DNA of 64,000 nt, taken from the NCBI RefSeq assembly GCF_042678485.1, contig NZ_JBHTKR010000006.1, positions 124,001 to 188,000 of the forward strand, read 5' to 3'. Position 1 is the first letter of the stretch; each line of letters starts with the position of its first letter. Position numbers and translations under genes: made by a program. The notes under the pieces are model-generated. The model saw only the letters and a program-made list of their open reading frames with translations. It did no database searches and was not told where the DNA came from. Source of the DNA: Seohaeicola saemankumensis (lineage in GTDB: Bacteria; Pseudomonadota; Alphaproteobacteria; Rhodobacterales; Rhodobacteraceae). Positions 51,615-61,474 of this stretch are shown here, one piece after another.

Positions 51615-52835
51615 ATGTATGATGTCGAAAAGATCCGCGCCGAATTTCCGATCCTGTCACGTCAGGTGAACGGCAAGCCGCTGGTCTATCTGGACAACGG
51701 CGCCTCGGCGCAGAAGCCGCGCGTTGTGATCGACGCGATCACGCAGGCCTATTCTCATGAATATGCGAATGTTCACAGGGGTTTGCATTATCTTTCGAAC
51801 CTGGCCACCGACAATTACGAAAGGGTGCGCGGGATCGTCGCGCGCTTTCTGGGGGCCGGGTCCGAGGATGAGATCATCTTCAACTCGGGCACGACCGAGG
51901 GCATCAACATGGTCGCCTATGGCTGGGCCATGCCGCGGATGGAGGCGGGTGCCGAGATCATCCTGTCCATCATGGAACATCACGCCAATATCGTGCCCTG
52001 GCATTTCCTGCGCGAACGCCAAGGCGTGGTGATCAAATGGGTCGACGTTGATGCCAATGGCGCGCTGGACCCGGCCAAGGTGCTGGATGCGATCACGCCG
52101 CGCACCAAGCTGATCGCGGTCACCCATGTGTCCAACGTGTTGGGCACGGTGGTGGACGTCAAGACGATCTGCGCGGGGGCACGGGCCAAAGGCGTGCCCG
52201 TTCTGGTCGATGGCAGCCAGGCGGCGGTGCATATGCCGGTCGACGTGCAGGATATCGGATGCGACTTCTATGCCGTGACCGGCCACAAGCTTTACGGCCC
52301 CTCGGGCAGTGGTGCGATCTATGTCCGCAAGGACCGCATGGCCGAGATGCGCCCCTTCATCGGCGGCGGCGACATGATCCGCGAAGTGACCCGCGATACC
52401 GTCACCTATAACGATCCCCCCATGAAGTTCGAGGCGGGAACCCCCGGTATCGTGCAGACCATCGGCCTTGGCGTGGCGCTGGAATACATGATGGGTCTGG
52501 GAATGGACAATATCGCCGCCCATGAACGCGACCTGCGCGACTATGCGCGCACGCGTCTGGACGGGCTGAACTGGATCAGCGTGCAAGGCAGGACGCCCGA
52601 CAAGGCCGCGATCTTTTCCTTCACGATGGAAGGGGCCGCCCACGCGCATGACATCTCGACCATCCTTGACAAAAAAGGGGTGGCCGTGCGCGCAGGGCAG
52701 CATTGTGCCGGTCCCTTGATGGATCATATGGGCGTGAACGCGACCTGCCGCGCCTCGTTCGGGCTTTATAACACCAGGGCCGAGGTCGATGTGCTGATCG
52801 ACGCGCTGGAACTGGCGCACGAGCTTTTCGCCTGA
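51615..52835 (+). CDS. sufS: Cysteine desulfurase SufS (group II)
   Basis: 406 residues. FPILSRQVNGKPLVYLDNGA, ANVHRGLHYLS, PLP Lys at about 225 in VTGHKLYGPSG, and the active Cys at about 364 in VRAGQHCAGPLM. Delivers persulfide sulfur to SufB. Last gene of the operon in this window; no sufE, sufA or sufT follows. Confidence 0.97.
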   Translation: MYDVEKIRAEFPILSRQVNGKPLVYLDNGASAQKPRVVIDAITQAYSHEYANVHRGLHYLSNLATDNYERVRGIVARFLGAGSEDEIIFNSGTTEGINMVAYGWAMPRMEAGAEIILSIMEHHANIVPWHFLRERQGVVIKWVDVDANGALDPAKVLDAITPRTKLIAVTHVSNVLGTVVDVKTICAGARAKGVPVLVDGSQAAVHMPVDVQDIGCDFYAVTGHKLYGPSGSGAIYVRKDRMAEMRPFIGGGDMIREVTRDTVTYNDPPMKFEAGTPGIVQTIGLGVALEYMMGLGMDNIAAHERDLRDYARTRLDGLNWISVQGRTPDKAAIFSFTMEGAAHAHDISTILDKKGVAVRAGQHCAGPLMDHMGVNATCRASFGLYNTRAEVDVLIDALELAHELFA

Positions 52836-52846
52836 TCCGGCACCCG

Positions 52847-52881
52847 CGCGCGCCCCAAATACCGGTTGCGGGCGCGCGTTC
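52847..52881 (+). terminator. Terminator of the suf operon
   Basis: CGCGCGCCC (52847-52855) pairs with GGGCGCGCG (52870-52878), then TTCTTT. Confidence 0.75.
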
Positions 52882-52904
52882 TTTGTCCTATTCCACCCGC
52901 AGAT

Positions 52905-52981
<77 letters not shown>

Positions 52982-53129
52982 TTTCCCCCGAATATTGCGC
53001 GGCTGACAGTTCGACATACCGCTTCCGGCGGTCGATCGACATGCCCGCTTTTTCACGTCATGCGCCGCCATGCACGGGGCAGGGCCGGCTTGCGCCGTAA
53101 TTTCAAAGAGTCATGATGGTTTCGGCGGG

Positions 53130-53159
53130 TTGACAGGGGTAGTGACCCGTCCCTATCGT
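53130..53159 (+). promoter_or_regulatory. Candidate promoter of the TAXI-TRAP operon
   Basis: TTGACA (53130-53135), 18-bp spacer, TATCGT (53154-53159), with a leader of about 100 nt. Confidence 0.5.
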
Positions 53160-53263
53160 AACCGCACTGCGAAATCTAATTCCGCAATTTCCGAGGAGGC
53201 CGCGATAGCGTGTCAGGAAACAGCGGACCCGTGTGTTTCGTTTGACAAAAAAGGGAGGACTTC

Positions 53264-54400
53264 ATGAAACCGATTCTCGCCGCAGTTGCGGCTGTCACCT
53301 TGTCGGCCGGTGTGGCCGGCGCTCAGGGCATCGACCTGCCCAAACAGCTGTCCTGGACCGCGTATGATACCGGCTCGGCCGGCTATAACCAGGCCGTCGC
53401 CATTGGTGCGGCGCTTCAGGATGCAGCGGGTATCAATCTGCGGGTGCTGCCTGGCAAGAACGACGTGTCGCGCACGGAACCGCTGCGCCAGGGACGTGTC
53501 GATTTCTCGGCAACCGGCGTGGGCGGCAGCTTCATGGCCCAGGAAGGTGCCTTCGACTTCGGCGCCGAGAACTGGGGCCCCCAACCGATCCGCGTGCTGA
53601 TGGCCAACAATGGCGGCGCGATCAACCTGGCCGTGGGCGTTGCCGGTGACGAAGGGATCGAAACCTTTGCCGACCTGAAGGGCAAGCGCGTGGCCTATAT
53701 CGTCGGCGCACCCGCGCTGAACGTGAACACCGAAGCCTACCTGGCCTATGGTGGCCTGACCTGGGATGACGTGATCCGCGTGGAATTCGGAGGTTTCGGC
53801 GCCAGCTGGACCGGCCTGATCGAAGACCAGGTGGACGCGGCCTTTGCCTCGACCAATTCGGGCAAGGCCTATGAGGCGGCGGCCGGCCCGCGCGGCCTGT
53901 TCTGGCCGCCGATTGACCCGGCCAACACCGAAGGTCTGGCCGCGATGCAGAAAATCGCGCCCTTCTTCGCACCGAACCTTGCAACCGTAGGCGCCAATAT
54001 CGACGGCACCCCCGGCTACCAGGGCGCGGGCTATCCCTATCCGGTGCTGATCGCGACGGATACCACCGCCGAAGACATGGCCTACAACATGACCAAGGCG
54101 ATGGTGGAACTGTTCCCGGCCTATGACGGCAAGGCGCCCGGCATCGGCGGCTGGTCGATCGACAAGCAGGACATGGAATGGGTCGTGCCCTACCATGACG
54201 GGGCGATCCGCTTCTTCAAGGAAAAGGGTCTGTGGACCGATGCAGCCCAGGCGCACAACGATCGCCTGATCGAGCGTCAGGCCGTTCTCAAGGCGGCCTG
54301 GGATGCGCTGAAGGCCGAAGCCCCCGCCGAGTGGGAAGCCGCATGGGCCGAGGCACGCCGCAAGGCACTGGCCGACAACGGCTTCGACGTCGTGTTCTGA
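53264..54400 (+). CDS. TAXI-family TRAP solute-binding protein
   Basis: Periplasmic receptor of a tripartite ATP-independent (TRAP) uptake system. 378 residues; signal peptide 1-20 (SAGVAGAQG). DTGSAGYNQAVAIGAALQ, VLPGKNDVSRTEPLRQGRVD, FADLKGKRVAYIVGAPALNV and the Lys/Asp-rich C-terminus are TAXI-like. GGGAGGAC ribosome site. Ligand unknown; the downstream ligase and TPP enzyme suggest an organic acid. Confidence 0.92.
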   Translation: MKPILAAVAAVTLSAGVAGAQGIDLPKQLSWTAYDTGSAGYNQAVAIGAALQDAAGINLRVLPGKNDVSRTEPLRQGRVDFSATGVGGSFMAQEGAFDFGAENWGPQPIRVLMANNGGAINLAVGVAGDEGIETFADLKGKRVAYIVGAPALNVNTEAYLAYGGLTWDDVIRVEFGGFGASWTGLIEDQVDAAFASTNSGKAYEAAAGPRGLFWPPIDPANTEGLAAMQKIAPFFAPNLATVGANIDGTPGYQGAGYPYPVLIATDTTAEDMAYNMTKAMVELFPAYDGKAPGIGGWSIDKQDMEWVVPYHDGAIRFFKEKGLWTDAAQAHNDRLIERQAVLKAAWDALKAEAPAEWEAAWAEARRKALADNGFDVVF

Positions 54401-54419
54401 GAGGGCCATAATTGCCCAT

Positions 54420-54448
54420 GGCCCGGCCGGAGGTTCTTCGGCCGGGCC
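54420..54448 (+). terminator. Attenuator-like hairpin between receptor and permease
   Basis: GGCCCGGCCG (54420-54429) and CGGCCGGGCC (54439-54448), 10-bp perfect stem, then TTCC. Probably lowers permease expression relative to the receptor. Confidence 0.7.
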
Positions 54449-54557
54449 TTCCTGATGACTGACCCCATTTCATCGCGGCGCCCCGACCTGCGGGAGGCCA
54501 GGCGCGCATGGCGCGCGACATGGCGCGCCGTGATCCCGAAAAGACCAAGGACAAGCC

Positions 54558-56555
54558 ATGAGCAGTGCCAAACCCTCCGACAATGCCACGAAACCTGCGT
54601 TTGAAGAGGTCGCGATCGACGGCTCGACCCCGGCTGAGCGGATCGGCGGGATGGCGCGCTGGGTCGTGATCGGCGGGACCCTGGCGGGTCTGGTCCTGGT
54701 GGTGCACCAGCTTTTCAACCTGAAATTCATGGGGATCGTGCTGATCGACGGGCGCTATCTCTATATTCTGGGCGGGCTTTTCCTTGCGCTCAGTTTCCTG
54801 ATCTTTCAGATGCGCGGCGGCAAGGGGGGGCAACCCACCATCCTGGACTGGATCCTGTTCGCCCTGTCCCTGGGATGCACGGCCTACCTGGGCCAGACAG
54901 CACAGATGAACCTGTCGCAGGGCTGGGAATATGCCGCCCCGATCGAGGCGCAATATGTCGCCATCGTGTTCTTCTTTCTGATCCTTGAGGCGACGCGCCG
55001 CGCGGGCGGTCTGGTCCTGTTCCTGATCGTGACGCTTTTCGCCTTCTATCCGACTTTCGCGGGCCATATGCCCGATCCTTTCACCGGATTTCAGAGCACT
55101 TTCATGCAGACGGTGCCCTATCACATCTTTTCGGCCGAAAGCAGCTTCGGCATTCCGATGAAGGCGTTCGGCGGCGTGGTGATCGGCTTCATCCTGTTCG
55201 GCGCGGTGTTGCAGCGCACAGGCGGGGGGCAGTTCTTCAATGACCTCGCACTGGGGCTGGTCGGGGGCTATCGGGGTGGCGCGGCCAAGGTGTCGATCTT
55301 CGCCAGCGGGTTCATGGGGTCGATGTCGGGCTCGGTGATCTCGAACGTGCTGACCACGGGGGCGGTGTCGATCCCCGCGATGCGCAAGACCGGCTTTTCC
55401 GCCAAGACCGCCGCCGCAACCGAGGCCTGCGCCTCGACCGGGGGCGTGCTGATGCCGCCGATCATGGGGGCCACGGCCTTCGTGATGGCCTCGTTCCTGT
55501 CGCGCCCTTATGTCGATATCGCGCTGGCCGCTGCCATTCCCAGCATCCTGTTCTATTGGGGCCTCTTCACCCAGATCGACGCCTATTCGGCCCGGCGCGG
55601 CCTGCGTGGCCTGCCCAAGCCCGACCTGCCGGTGCTGCGCGACGTGATGAAAGAGGGCTGGCCCTATATCTTCGTCTTCGCGCTGTTGCTGTTCATGATG
55701 ATCGTGATGCGGCGCGAAACCTCGGCCCCGTTCTATGCCACGGTGCTGCTGCTGGTGGTGAACCAGTTCCGCGCCAGCCACAGGCTGGATCTGCAGAAAC
55801 TGACCAACATGATCGTCGGCGTCGGGATGGGCCTGGCCGAACTGACCGCGATCCTGCTGGGCGTCGGCCTGATCGTGGGCTCGTTCTCGGCCACGGGTCT
55901 TGCGGGCACTTTGGTGAATGAACTGGTCTTCATCGCGGGTGACAATACGCTTGTGCTGGTGCTGATGGGCGCGATCACGGCCTTCATCTTCGGCATGGGG
56001 ATGACGGTAACGGCCTGCTACATCTTTCTGGCCGTGGTGCTGGCCCCCGCGCTTGAGGCGGGCGGGCTGAACCAGTTAGCGGTGCATCTGTTCATCCTTT
56101 ACTGGGGCATGGTCAGCTTCATAACGCCGCCCGTGGCGCTGGGGGCCTTCGCGGCCTCGACCATGGCCGGATCCAACCCGATCGCCACCGGCTTCGAGGC
56201 GATGCGCCTGGGCGGTGTGATCTACATCATGCCCTTCTTCTTCGTGCTGAACCCCGCGCTTGTCGGGCAGGCCCCGGCATGGGAGGTGGCGGTCGCGCTG
56301 TCCTGCGCCATGGTGGGCGTGCTGATGATCTCGGCCTCGTTGCAGGGCTATGTCAGCCTGGTCGGGCCGATCCGGGGGGCGATGGCGCTGCCGCTCAGGG
56401 TGATGCTGTTCATCGGCGGCGTGCTGATCGCCAAGCCCAAGACGGATCTGCTGGCGCTCAGCTACGGGGCATCCTTCCTGCTGGGCCTGGCGATCTGTGC
56501 CCTGCCGCTGTGGGTCGCCTGGCGCGCACGGCTTGCAGAGCCGCGCGTCGCCTGA
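54558..56555 (+). CDS. TRAP transporter fused permease (4TM-12TM, TAXI type)
   Basis: 665 residues, about 17 transmembrane helices. DctQ-like small part (about 35-150) is fused to the DctM-like large part (about 155-640) with SGFMGSMSGSVISNVLTTG and STGGVLMPPIMGATAFVMA. Sodium-driven uptake with the receptor encoded upstream. Confidence 0.95.
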   Translation: MSSAKPSDNATKPAFEEVAIDGSTPAERIGGMARWVVIGGTLAGLVLVVHQLFNLKFMGIVLIDGRYLYILGGLFLALSFLIFQMRGGKGGQPTILDWILFALSLGCTAYLGQTAQMNLSQGWEYAAPIEAQYVAIVFFFLILEATRRAGGLVLFLIVTLFAFYPTFAGHMPDPFTGFQSTFMQTVPYHIFSAESSFGIPMKAFGGVVIGFILFGAVLQRTGGGQFFNDLALGLVGGYRGGAAKVSIFASGFMGSMSGSVISNVLTTGAVSIPAMRKTGFSAKTAAATEACASTGGVLMPPIMGATAFVMASFLSRPYVDIALAAAIPSILFYWGLFTQIDAYSARRGLRGLPKPDLPVLRDVMKEGWPYIFVFALLLFMMIVMRRETSAPFYATVLLLVVNQFRASHRLDLQKLTNMIVGVGMGLAELTAILLGVGLIVGSFSATGLAGTLVNELVFIAGDNTLVLVLMGAITAFIFGMGMTVTACYIFLAVVLAPALEAGGLNQLAVHLFILYWGMVSFITPPVALGAFAASTMAGSNPIATGFEAMRLGGVIYIMPFFFVLNPALVGQAPAWEVAVALSCAMVGVLMISASLQGYVSLVGPIRGAMALPLRVMLFIGGVLIAKPKTDLLALSYGASFLLGLAICALPLWVAWRARLAEPRVA

Positions 56556-56599
56556 CACGATCGCGGCGACAAGACCCTCCGCAGAACCGGAAGACCCAG

Positions 56600-58168
56600 A
56601 TGATCACGATCAACCCGCCCTCATCCGGCACCCCGCCGACGCGCAGCATTGTTGAAGCGATCCGTGACAATGCCCGCGCCCATCCTGAAAAGCTGGCCCT
56701 GGTCTGCGACCAGACGCGCCTGACCTGGGGCGCGTTCGACACGCAGATCAACCGCGCGGCCAACCTGCTGCTGGGGCAGGGGATGCAGAAGGGTGACCGG
56801 ATCGCGATCCTGTCGCCCAATTCGGCCGATTACGCCGTGCTGTTCATGGGTATCCTGCGCGCGGGCGGCTGCGTCACGCCGCTGTCCACCATGGCGTCGG
56901 GCGAGGCGTTGCAAAAGATGCTGGCCGATTGCAGCGCGCGCGCGATTTTCGTGGCGGATCAATACCTTGATCTGGTGGCGGATTTCCTGGGCAACATGGA
57001 GATCGAGCGCTACGCGATGGATTTCACCGCCCCCGGCTACATCTCCATGACAGAGGCGCTGCAAGCGGCCCCCACCACAGATCCGATGGTGCCGATCGCG
57101 CTGAAGGATGCCTTCAACCTGATCTATTCCTCGGGCACCACGGGCACGCCAAAGGGTATCGTGCATGATCACTGGATGCGCGCGGCGCAGATGGACCGGG
57201 TGACGCCCAATGGCTATGACGACAACGCGCGCACGCTGATTTCGACGCCGCTTTATTCCAATACAACCATCGTGTCTTTCATCCCGACGCTGTTCGGGGG
57301 ATCGACCGTCTACCTGATGCCCAAGTTTGACGCGCGCGAATACCTTGGCATCGTGCAGGCGGAACGTATCACCCACACCATGCTGGTGCCCGTACAATAC
57401 AAGCGCATCATGGATGTGCCCGATTTCGATGGTTTCGATCTGTCCTCGATGCGGGTGAAATTCTCGACCTCGGCGCCGCTGCGGGCCGATGTGAAGGCGG
57501 ATGTGCTGGCGCGCTTTCCCGGCAAGCTGATCGAATATTACGGCCTGACCGAAGGCGGCGGCGTCACGGTTCTTGTCGCGGATGAGCATCCCGACAAGCT
57601 GCATACCGTGGGCAAGCTGGCCCCCGGCAATGACATTCGCCTGATTGACGCCGAAGGCCGCGAAGTGCCGCAAGGCCAGGTCGGAGAGATCTGCGGCCGT
57701 GGCCCCACGATGATGGCGGGCTATTTCGGCCGCGATGACCTGACACGCGACTACATCTGGCGGAACGAGGCCGGCGAGGTCTATTTTCGCTCCGGTGACA
57801 TGGGCCATTTCGATGCGGATGGGTTCCTGATCCTGTCGGACCGCAAGAAGGACATGATCATCTCGGGCGGGCTCAACATCTATGCCAATGACCTTGAACT
57901 GGTTCTGCTGGCCGACCCGGACGTGACCGATGCCGCCGTGATCGGTGTGCCATCCGAGCAATGGGGCGAGACGCCCTACGGCCTTGTGGTGTTACGCAAG
58001 GGGGCAAGCCGCAGCCTTGATGACATCCGCGCCGATGCCAATGCGAAACTGGGAAAAAGCCAGCGCCTGTCGGGGCTTGAGGCGCGGGATGACTTGCCGC
58101 GCTCGACCATCGGCAAGATCCTGAAACGCGAATTGCGCGCGCCCTTCTGGGCAGAGGCGCAGACCTGA
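56600..58168 (+). CDS. Acyl/aryl-CoA ligase (adenylate-forming)
   Basis: 522 residues from ATG 56600. AMP site IYSSGTTGTPKGIVH (about 174-188), YYGLTEGGG (A5), GDMGHFDADGFLILSDRKKDMIISGG (A7/A8) and C-terminal RSTIGKILKRELR with the catalytic Lys. It most likely activates the acid imported by the TRAP system. Class call firm, substrate unknown. Confidence 0.9.
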   Translation: MITINPPSSGTPPTRSIVEAIRDNARAHPEKLALVCDQTRLTWGAFDTQINRAANLLLGQGMQKGDRIAILSPNSADYAVLFMGILRAGGCVTPLSTMASGEALQKMLADCSARAIFVADQYLDLVADFLGNMEIERYAMDFTAPGYISMTEALQAAPTTDPMVPIALKDAFNLIYSSGTTGTPKGIVHDHWMRAAQMDRVTPNGYDDNARTLISTPLYSNTTIVSFIPTLFGGSTVYLMPKFDAREYLGIVQAERITHTMLVPVQYKRIMDVPDFDGFDLSSMRVKFSTSAPLRADVKADVLARFPGKLIEYYGLTEGGGVTVLVADEHPDKLHTVGKLAPGNDIRLIDAEGREVPQGQVGEICGRGPTMMAGYFGRDDLTRDYIWRNEAGEVYFRSGDMGHFDADGFLILSDRKKDMIISGGLNIYANDLELVLLADPDVTDAAVIGVPSEQWGETPYGLVVLRKGASRSLDDIRADANAKLGKSQRLSGLEARDDLPRSTIGKILKRELRAPFWAEAQT

Positions 58169-58183
58169 TCCGAAAGGCAAGAC

Positions 58184-59752
58184 ATGACCGATATGACTGA
58201 CCCCGCCATGAACGGCGCCGAAAGCCTTGTTCACACGCTGCTGGCCGCCGGTGTGGACACCTGTTTTTCCAACCCCGGCACCTCCGAGATGCATTTCGTG
58301 GCGGCCCTTGACCATATTCCCGGCATGCGTTCGGTCCTGACCCTTCAGGAAGGTGTCGCGACAGGTGCGGCTGACGGCTATTACCGCATGGCGGGCAAGA
58401 CCGCCTGCACATTGCTGCACCTGGGGCCGGGGCTGGCGAACGGCCTGTCGAACCTGCACAATGCCAAGAAGGCAGGGTCGGGCGTGCTCAACATCATCGG
58501 CGAACATGCCGAAACCCACATCACGCTGGACGCGCCGCTGACCTCGGACATCCAGGGGATCGCGCGGCCCGTGTCGCATTGGGTCCATACGTCAACGGAT
58601 GTTGCCAGCCTGGGCCGGGATGCCGCGCAAGCGGTGCAGGCGGCCAATACCGCGCCGGGACAGGTCGCGGCCCTGATCCTGCCCAGCGATACCGCCTGGA
58701 CCGAAGGCGGCGTGGTTGCCGCACCGCTGCCCGCGACCCCGCGCGCGGATTTCGACCGCAGCCAGCTGGAGGCAGCGATTGCCGCGCTGTCCGGGCCAGA
58801 TAGCCTGCTGCTGCTGGGTGGCGCCGCGCTGACCGAGGCCAACCTGGACCTTGCCGGACGGATCAGTGCCGCGACGGGATGTGCATTGCTGTCCGAATGG
58901 GCCAATGCCCGGATGGAACGCGGGGCAGGGCGCGTCAGCGTCGCCCGCGTGCCTTACCCGATAGATCAGGCCCTGAAGGTGCTGGCCCCCTACAAACGGA
59001 TCGTGCTGCTGGGCGCGCGCGCACCGATCGGGTTCTTCGCCTATCCCGGCAAGCCCGCCGTACTGACTGCTGACGGGGCGCAGATCATCACGCTGGCGGA
59101 AACCGGAAGTGATCTGGCCGGCGCGCTGGCCGCCCTGTGCGATGCCACAGGGGCCAAAGACAAGGCGCCGGCCCATGTGGCGGTGGCAAGCTTGCCGGAC
59201 AAGCCGACCGGCCCGCTGAACCCGGATACCATTGCCGCACTGCTGGGCCGCGCCATTCCACAGGATGCGGTGATCGTGGACGAATCCGTGACCACGGGGC
59301 GCGGGTTCTTCAAGGCCACGCAGGGCGCGCCGCGCCATGTCTGGCTGAACAATTGCGGCGGGTCCATCGGTTACGGTCTGCCCGTCGCCATCGGGGCCGC
59401 GATTGCGGCGCCAGACCGGAAGATCATGGCGCTGACCGGCGACGGCTCGGCCATGTATACGCTTCAGGCCCTCTGGACCATGGCGCGGGAAAACCTGGAT
59501 ATCACCATCGTGATCTTCGCCAACCGTAGCTATCGCATCCTGCGCGGCGAATTGACGAATGTCGGCGTCGGCAATCCCGGCCCGCGCGCCATCGACATGC
59601 TGTCACTGGACCGCCCCAATCTGGACTGGGTGCAGATGTCGCGCGGCATGGGCGTCGAAGCCGAAGCCGTCAGCGATTGCGACGGGCTTGAGGCGGCGCT
59701 TCAGACCGGTCTTGCCAGTTCCGGCCCCTACCTGATCGAGGCGATCTTCTGA
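58184..59752 (+). CDS. Thiamine-diphosphate enzyme, acetolactate-synthase/benzoylformate-decarboxylase-like
   Basis: 522 residues. N-terminal Pyr domain with catalytic Glu in VLTLQEGVATGAADGYYR (about 50-67), central domain, and TPP-Mg motif LTGDGSAMYTL...NLDITIVIFANRSYRIL (about 416-450). No biosynthetic ALS small subunit nearby. Position after a CoA ligase and TRAP transporter points to catabolism of a 2-keto acid or similar compound. Confidence 0.85.
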   Translation: MTDMTDPAMNGAESLVHTLLAAGVDTCFSNPGTSEMHFVAALDHIPGMRSVLTLQEGVATGAADGYYRMAGKTACTLLHLGPGLANGLSNLHNAKKAGSGVLNIIGEHAETHITLDAPLTSDIQGIARPVSHWVHTSTDVASLGRDAAQAVQAANTAPGQVAALILPSDTAWTEGGVVAAPLPATPRADFDRSQLEAAIAALSGPDSLLLLGGAALTEANLDLAGRISAATGCALLSEWANARMERGAGRVSVARVPYPIDQALKVLAPYKRIVLLGARAPIGFFAYPGKPAVLTADGAQIITLAETGSDLAGALAALCDATGAKDKAPAHVAVASLPDKPTGPLNPDTIAALLGRAIPQDAVIVDESVTTGRGFFKATQGAPRHVWLNNCGGSIGYGLPVAIGAAIAAPDRKIMALTGDGSAMYTLQALWTMARENLDITIVIFANRSYRILRGELTNVGVGNPGPRAIDMLSLDRPNLDWVQMSRGMGVEAEAVSDCDGLEAALQTGLASSGPYLIEAIF

Positions 59753-59770
59753 TCCGGGCAAACCCTGCGA

Positions 59771-61315
59771 TCAGTAGCTTTCCGCGCCGATCAACCGATC
59801 AATGGGCGCGTAATCGTCGGTCAGCACGATCGGCTTACGCAGCGCCTTGAGTTGCGCGACGGCCTTTGGCGGAATGCGCCCGAAAGTGATCGGCGCGGGC
59901 GACAAGCCTTGCAGCAGGTCTTTATCCGTCGGGCCGAAGCCTGCGGCGATGATGTTGATCATCCGCTCGCCGGGTTCGGGGCGACGCGCCTCGGTCCAGA
60001 TCTCGACATGGGGGAAAACCTGCTCCAGCGTATGGACGAGTGACATCAGCGCAATCATCCTGTCGGCATGGTCGATGACGTTCATCAGATACACGCCATC
60101 CTCGGTCAGGTGATCGCGCACCAGTTCAAAGAATTCCTGCGTCACCAGATGCGCGGGCACGGCGATATCGGTGAAGGCATCGCCGATGATCACGTCATAG
60201 CGGCTGCCGTCGGTCCGCAGGGCGGCGCGGGCATCCTGGTTCAGGATCCGGGTATCCGTGGCATCGAACCAGAAATCGCGGATCGCCACTTCCGTCACGG
60301 TCGGGTCGATCTCGGCCACGGTCACATCCGGTTGCGGATCCAGCGTTGACCATTTGCGCGGCACGGTGAAAGTGCCGCCACCGATGAAAAACGCAGAAAA
60401 GTCGCTGCCCCCCATCCGTTCGCGCGCCAGAAGGTCCAGCAAGGCCGCATGATCGTAAAAGATCACGTCAGGCAGGTCGCGGGCCGACACGCCATGCACC
60501 AGATGGTCCAGCACCATCATCCGCACGGGGCTTTCGGGATTGGCCGAGACATCCTCGACCCGGATGCAGAAGTAATCGCTTTCCTCGGTGCAGGGCGATG
60601 GCTGTGCAACCGTGGCCCCGGCAAGCAGCAAGCCGACCAGCATTGCCAGCCCGGCCATCAGCATCCCCGACGGATCGCCCGCGCGCCGCGCCAGCCACAG
60701 CAGAAGAAGTGCGGACAGAAGATAGCACAGCGTGACCAGCGCCAGAGTGCCCACCGATCCCAGCCATGCCACAAAGACGAAACCCGCCAGCAAGGTGCCC
60801 AGAATGGCCCCGATCGCCCCCGAGGCGAACATCGCCCCCAGCGCCCGGCCCGAATGGTCCGGCGCCGCGGCAACTGAAATCTGCGCCAGCACCGGCGCCG
60901 GTATCCCCGCGAAGAACGAGGGCAGGAAAAACGCGATCATGCACAGCGCGACAATCGCGCCGATGGGATTGGCGATATGCGGCAGAAGGATATCGGCCCC
61001 GCTGCGCAGCACGAAAACGGCCAGTGCCGTGGTCACACCCGCGCCAAGCATCGACCAGCCTGTCCACAACAGGGCGCGCGGGGTCTGCATTTCGGCAATA
61101 CGTCCACCGGCCCAGTGACCGGCGGAAAACCCGGCCAGCACCACCGCGATGATCGAGGTCCAGGTATAGAGCGACATGCCCACATAGGGCGCCAGCATGC
61201 GTCCCGCCACGATCTCGACCACCAGTGACGCGGCCGACACGACGGCCTGCAATGTCACCAGAAGGGCAACGCTGGGCAAGGCCGGGGTTTTGCCCCCGGT
61301 CAGGATTGCCGTCAT
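59771..61315 (-). CDS. Membrane-anchored spermidine-synthase-like protein
   Basis: 514 residues from ATG 61315 (GAGGAGGA upstream). N-terminal half has about seven to eight transmembrane helices (16-250); the C-terminal half is a spermidine-synthase Rossmann domain (FFIGGGTFTVPRKW, VTVAEIDPTVTEVA, YDVIIGDAFTD). The polyamine-binding residues are not clearly kept, so real aminopropyl transfer is doubtful. Confidence 0.8.
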   Translation of the reverse strand: MTAILTGGKTPALPSVALLVTLQAVVSAASLVVEIVAGRMLAPYVGMSLYTWTSIIAVVLAGFSAGHWAGGRIAEMQTPRALLWTGWSMLGAGVTTALAVFVLRSGADILLPHIANPIGAIVALCMIAFFLPSFFAGIPAPVLAQISVAAAPDHSGRALGAMFASGAIGAILGTLLAGFVFVAWLGSVGTLALVTLCYLLSALLLLWLARRAGDPSGMLMAGLAMLVGLLLAGATVAQPSPCTEESDYFCIRVEDVSANPESPVRMMVLDHLVHGVSARDLPDVIFYDHAALLDLLARERMGGSDFSAFFIGGGTFTVPRKWSTLDPQPDVTVAEIDPTVTEVAIRDFWFDATDTRILNQDARAALRTDGSRYDVIIGDAFTDIAVPAHLVTQEFFELVRDHLTEDGVYLMNVIDHADRMIALMSLVHTLEQVFPHVEIWTEARRPEPGERMINIIAAGFGPTDKDLLQGLSPAPITFGRIPPKAVAQLKALRKPIVLTDDYAPIDRLIGAESY

Positions 61316-61402
61316 CTGTGGGTCCTCCTCGGATCGGCCTTTTGAATGCAGTTGCGACAAAAGCAGATTCCCTGCAAGCGGGAAAATGCCGCACAGGCAT
61401 TC

Positions 61403-61429
61403 AAAAACCCGCAGATGATCATCTGCGGG
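61403..61429 (-). terminator. Intrinsic terminator of the DUF882 gene
   Basis: Perfect 22-bp palindrome 61408-61429 (CCCGCAGATGA and its complement), followed on the - strand by TTTTTG. Confidence 0.85.
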
Positions 61430-61474
61430 CTGAAACTAGACCTGAAGAACGGGATGCGCCGGTTGCGCTGTCGC

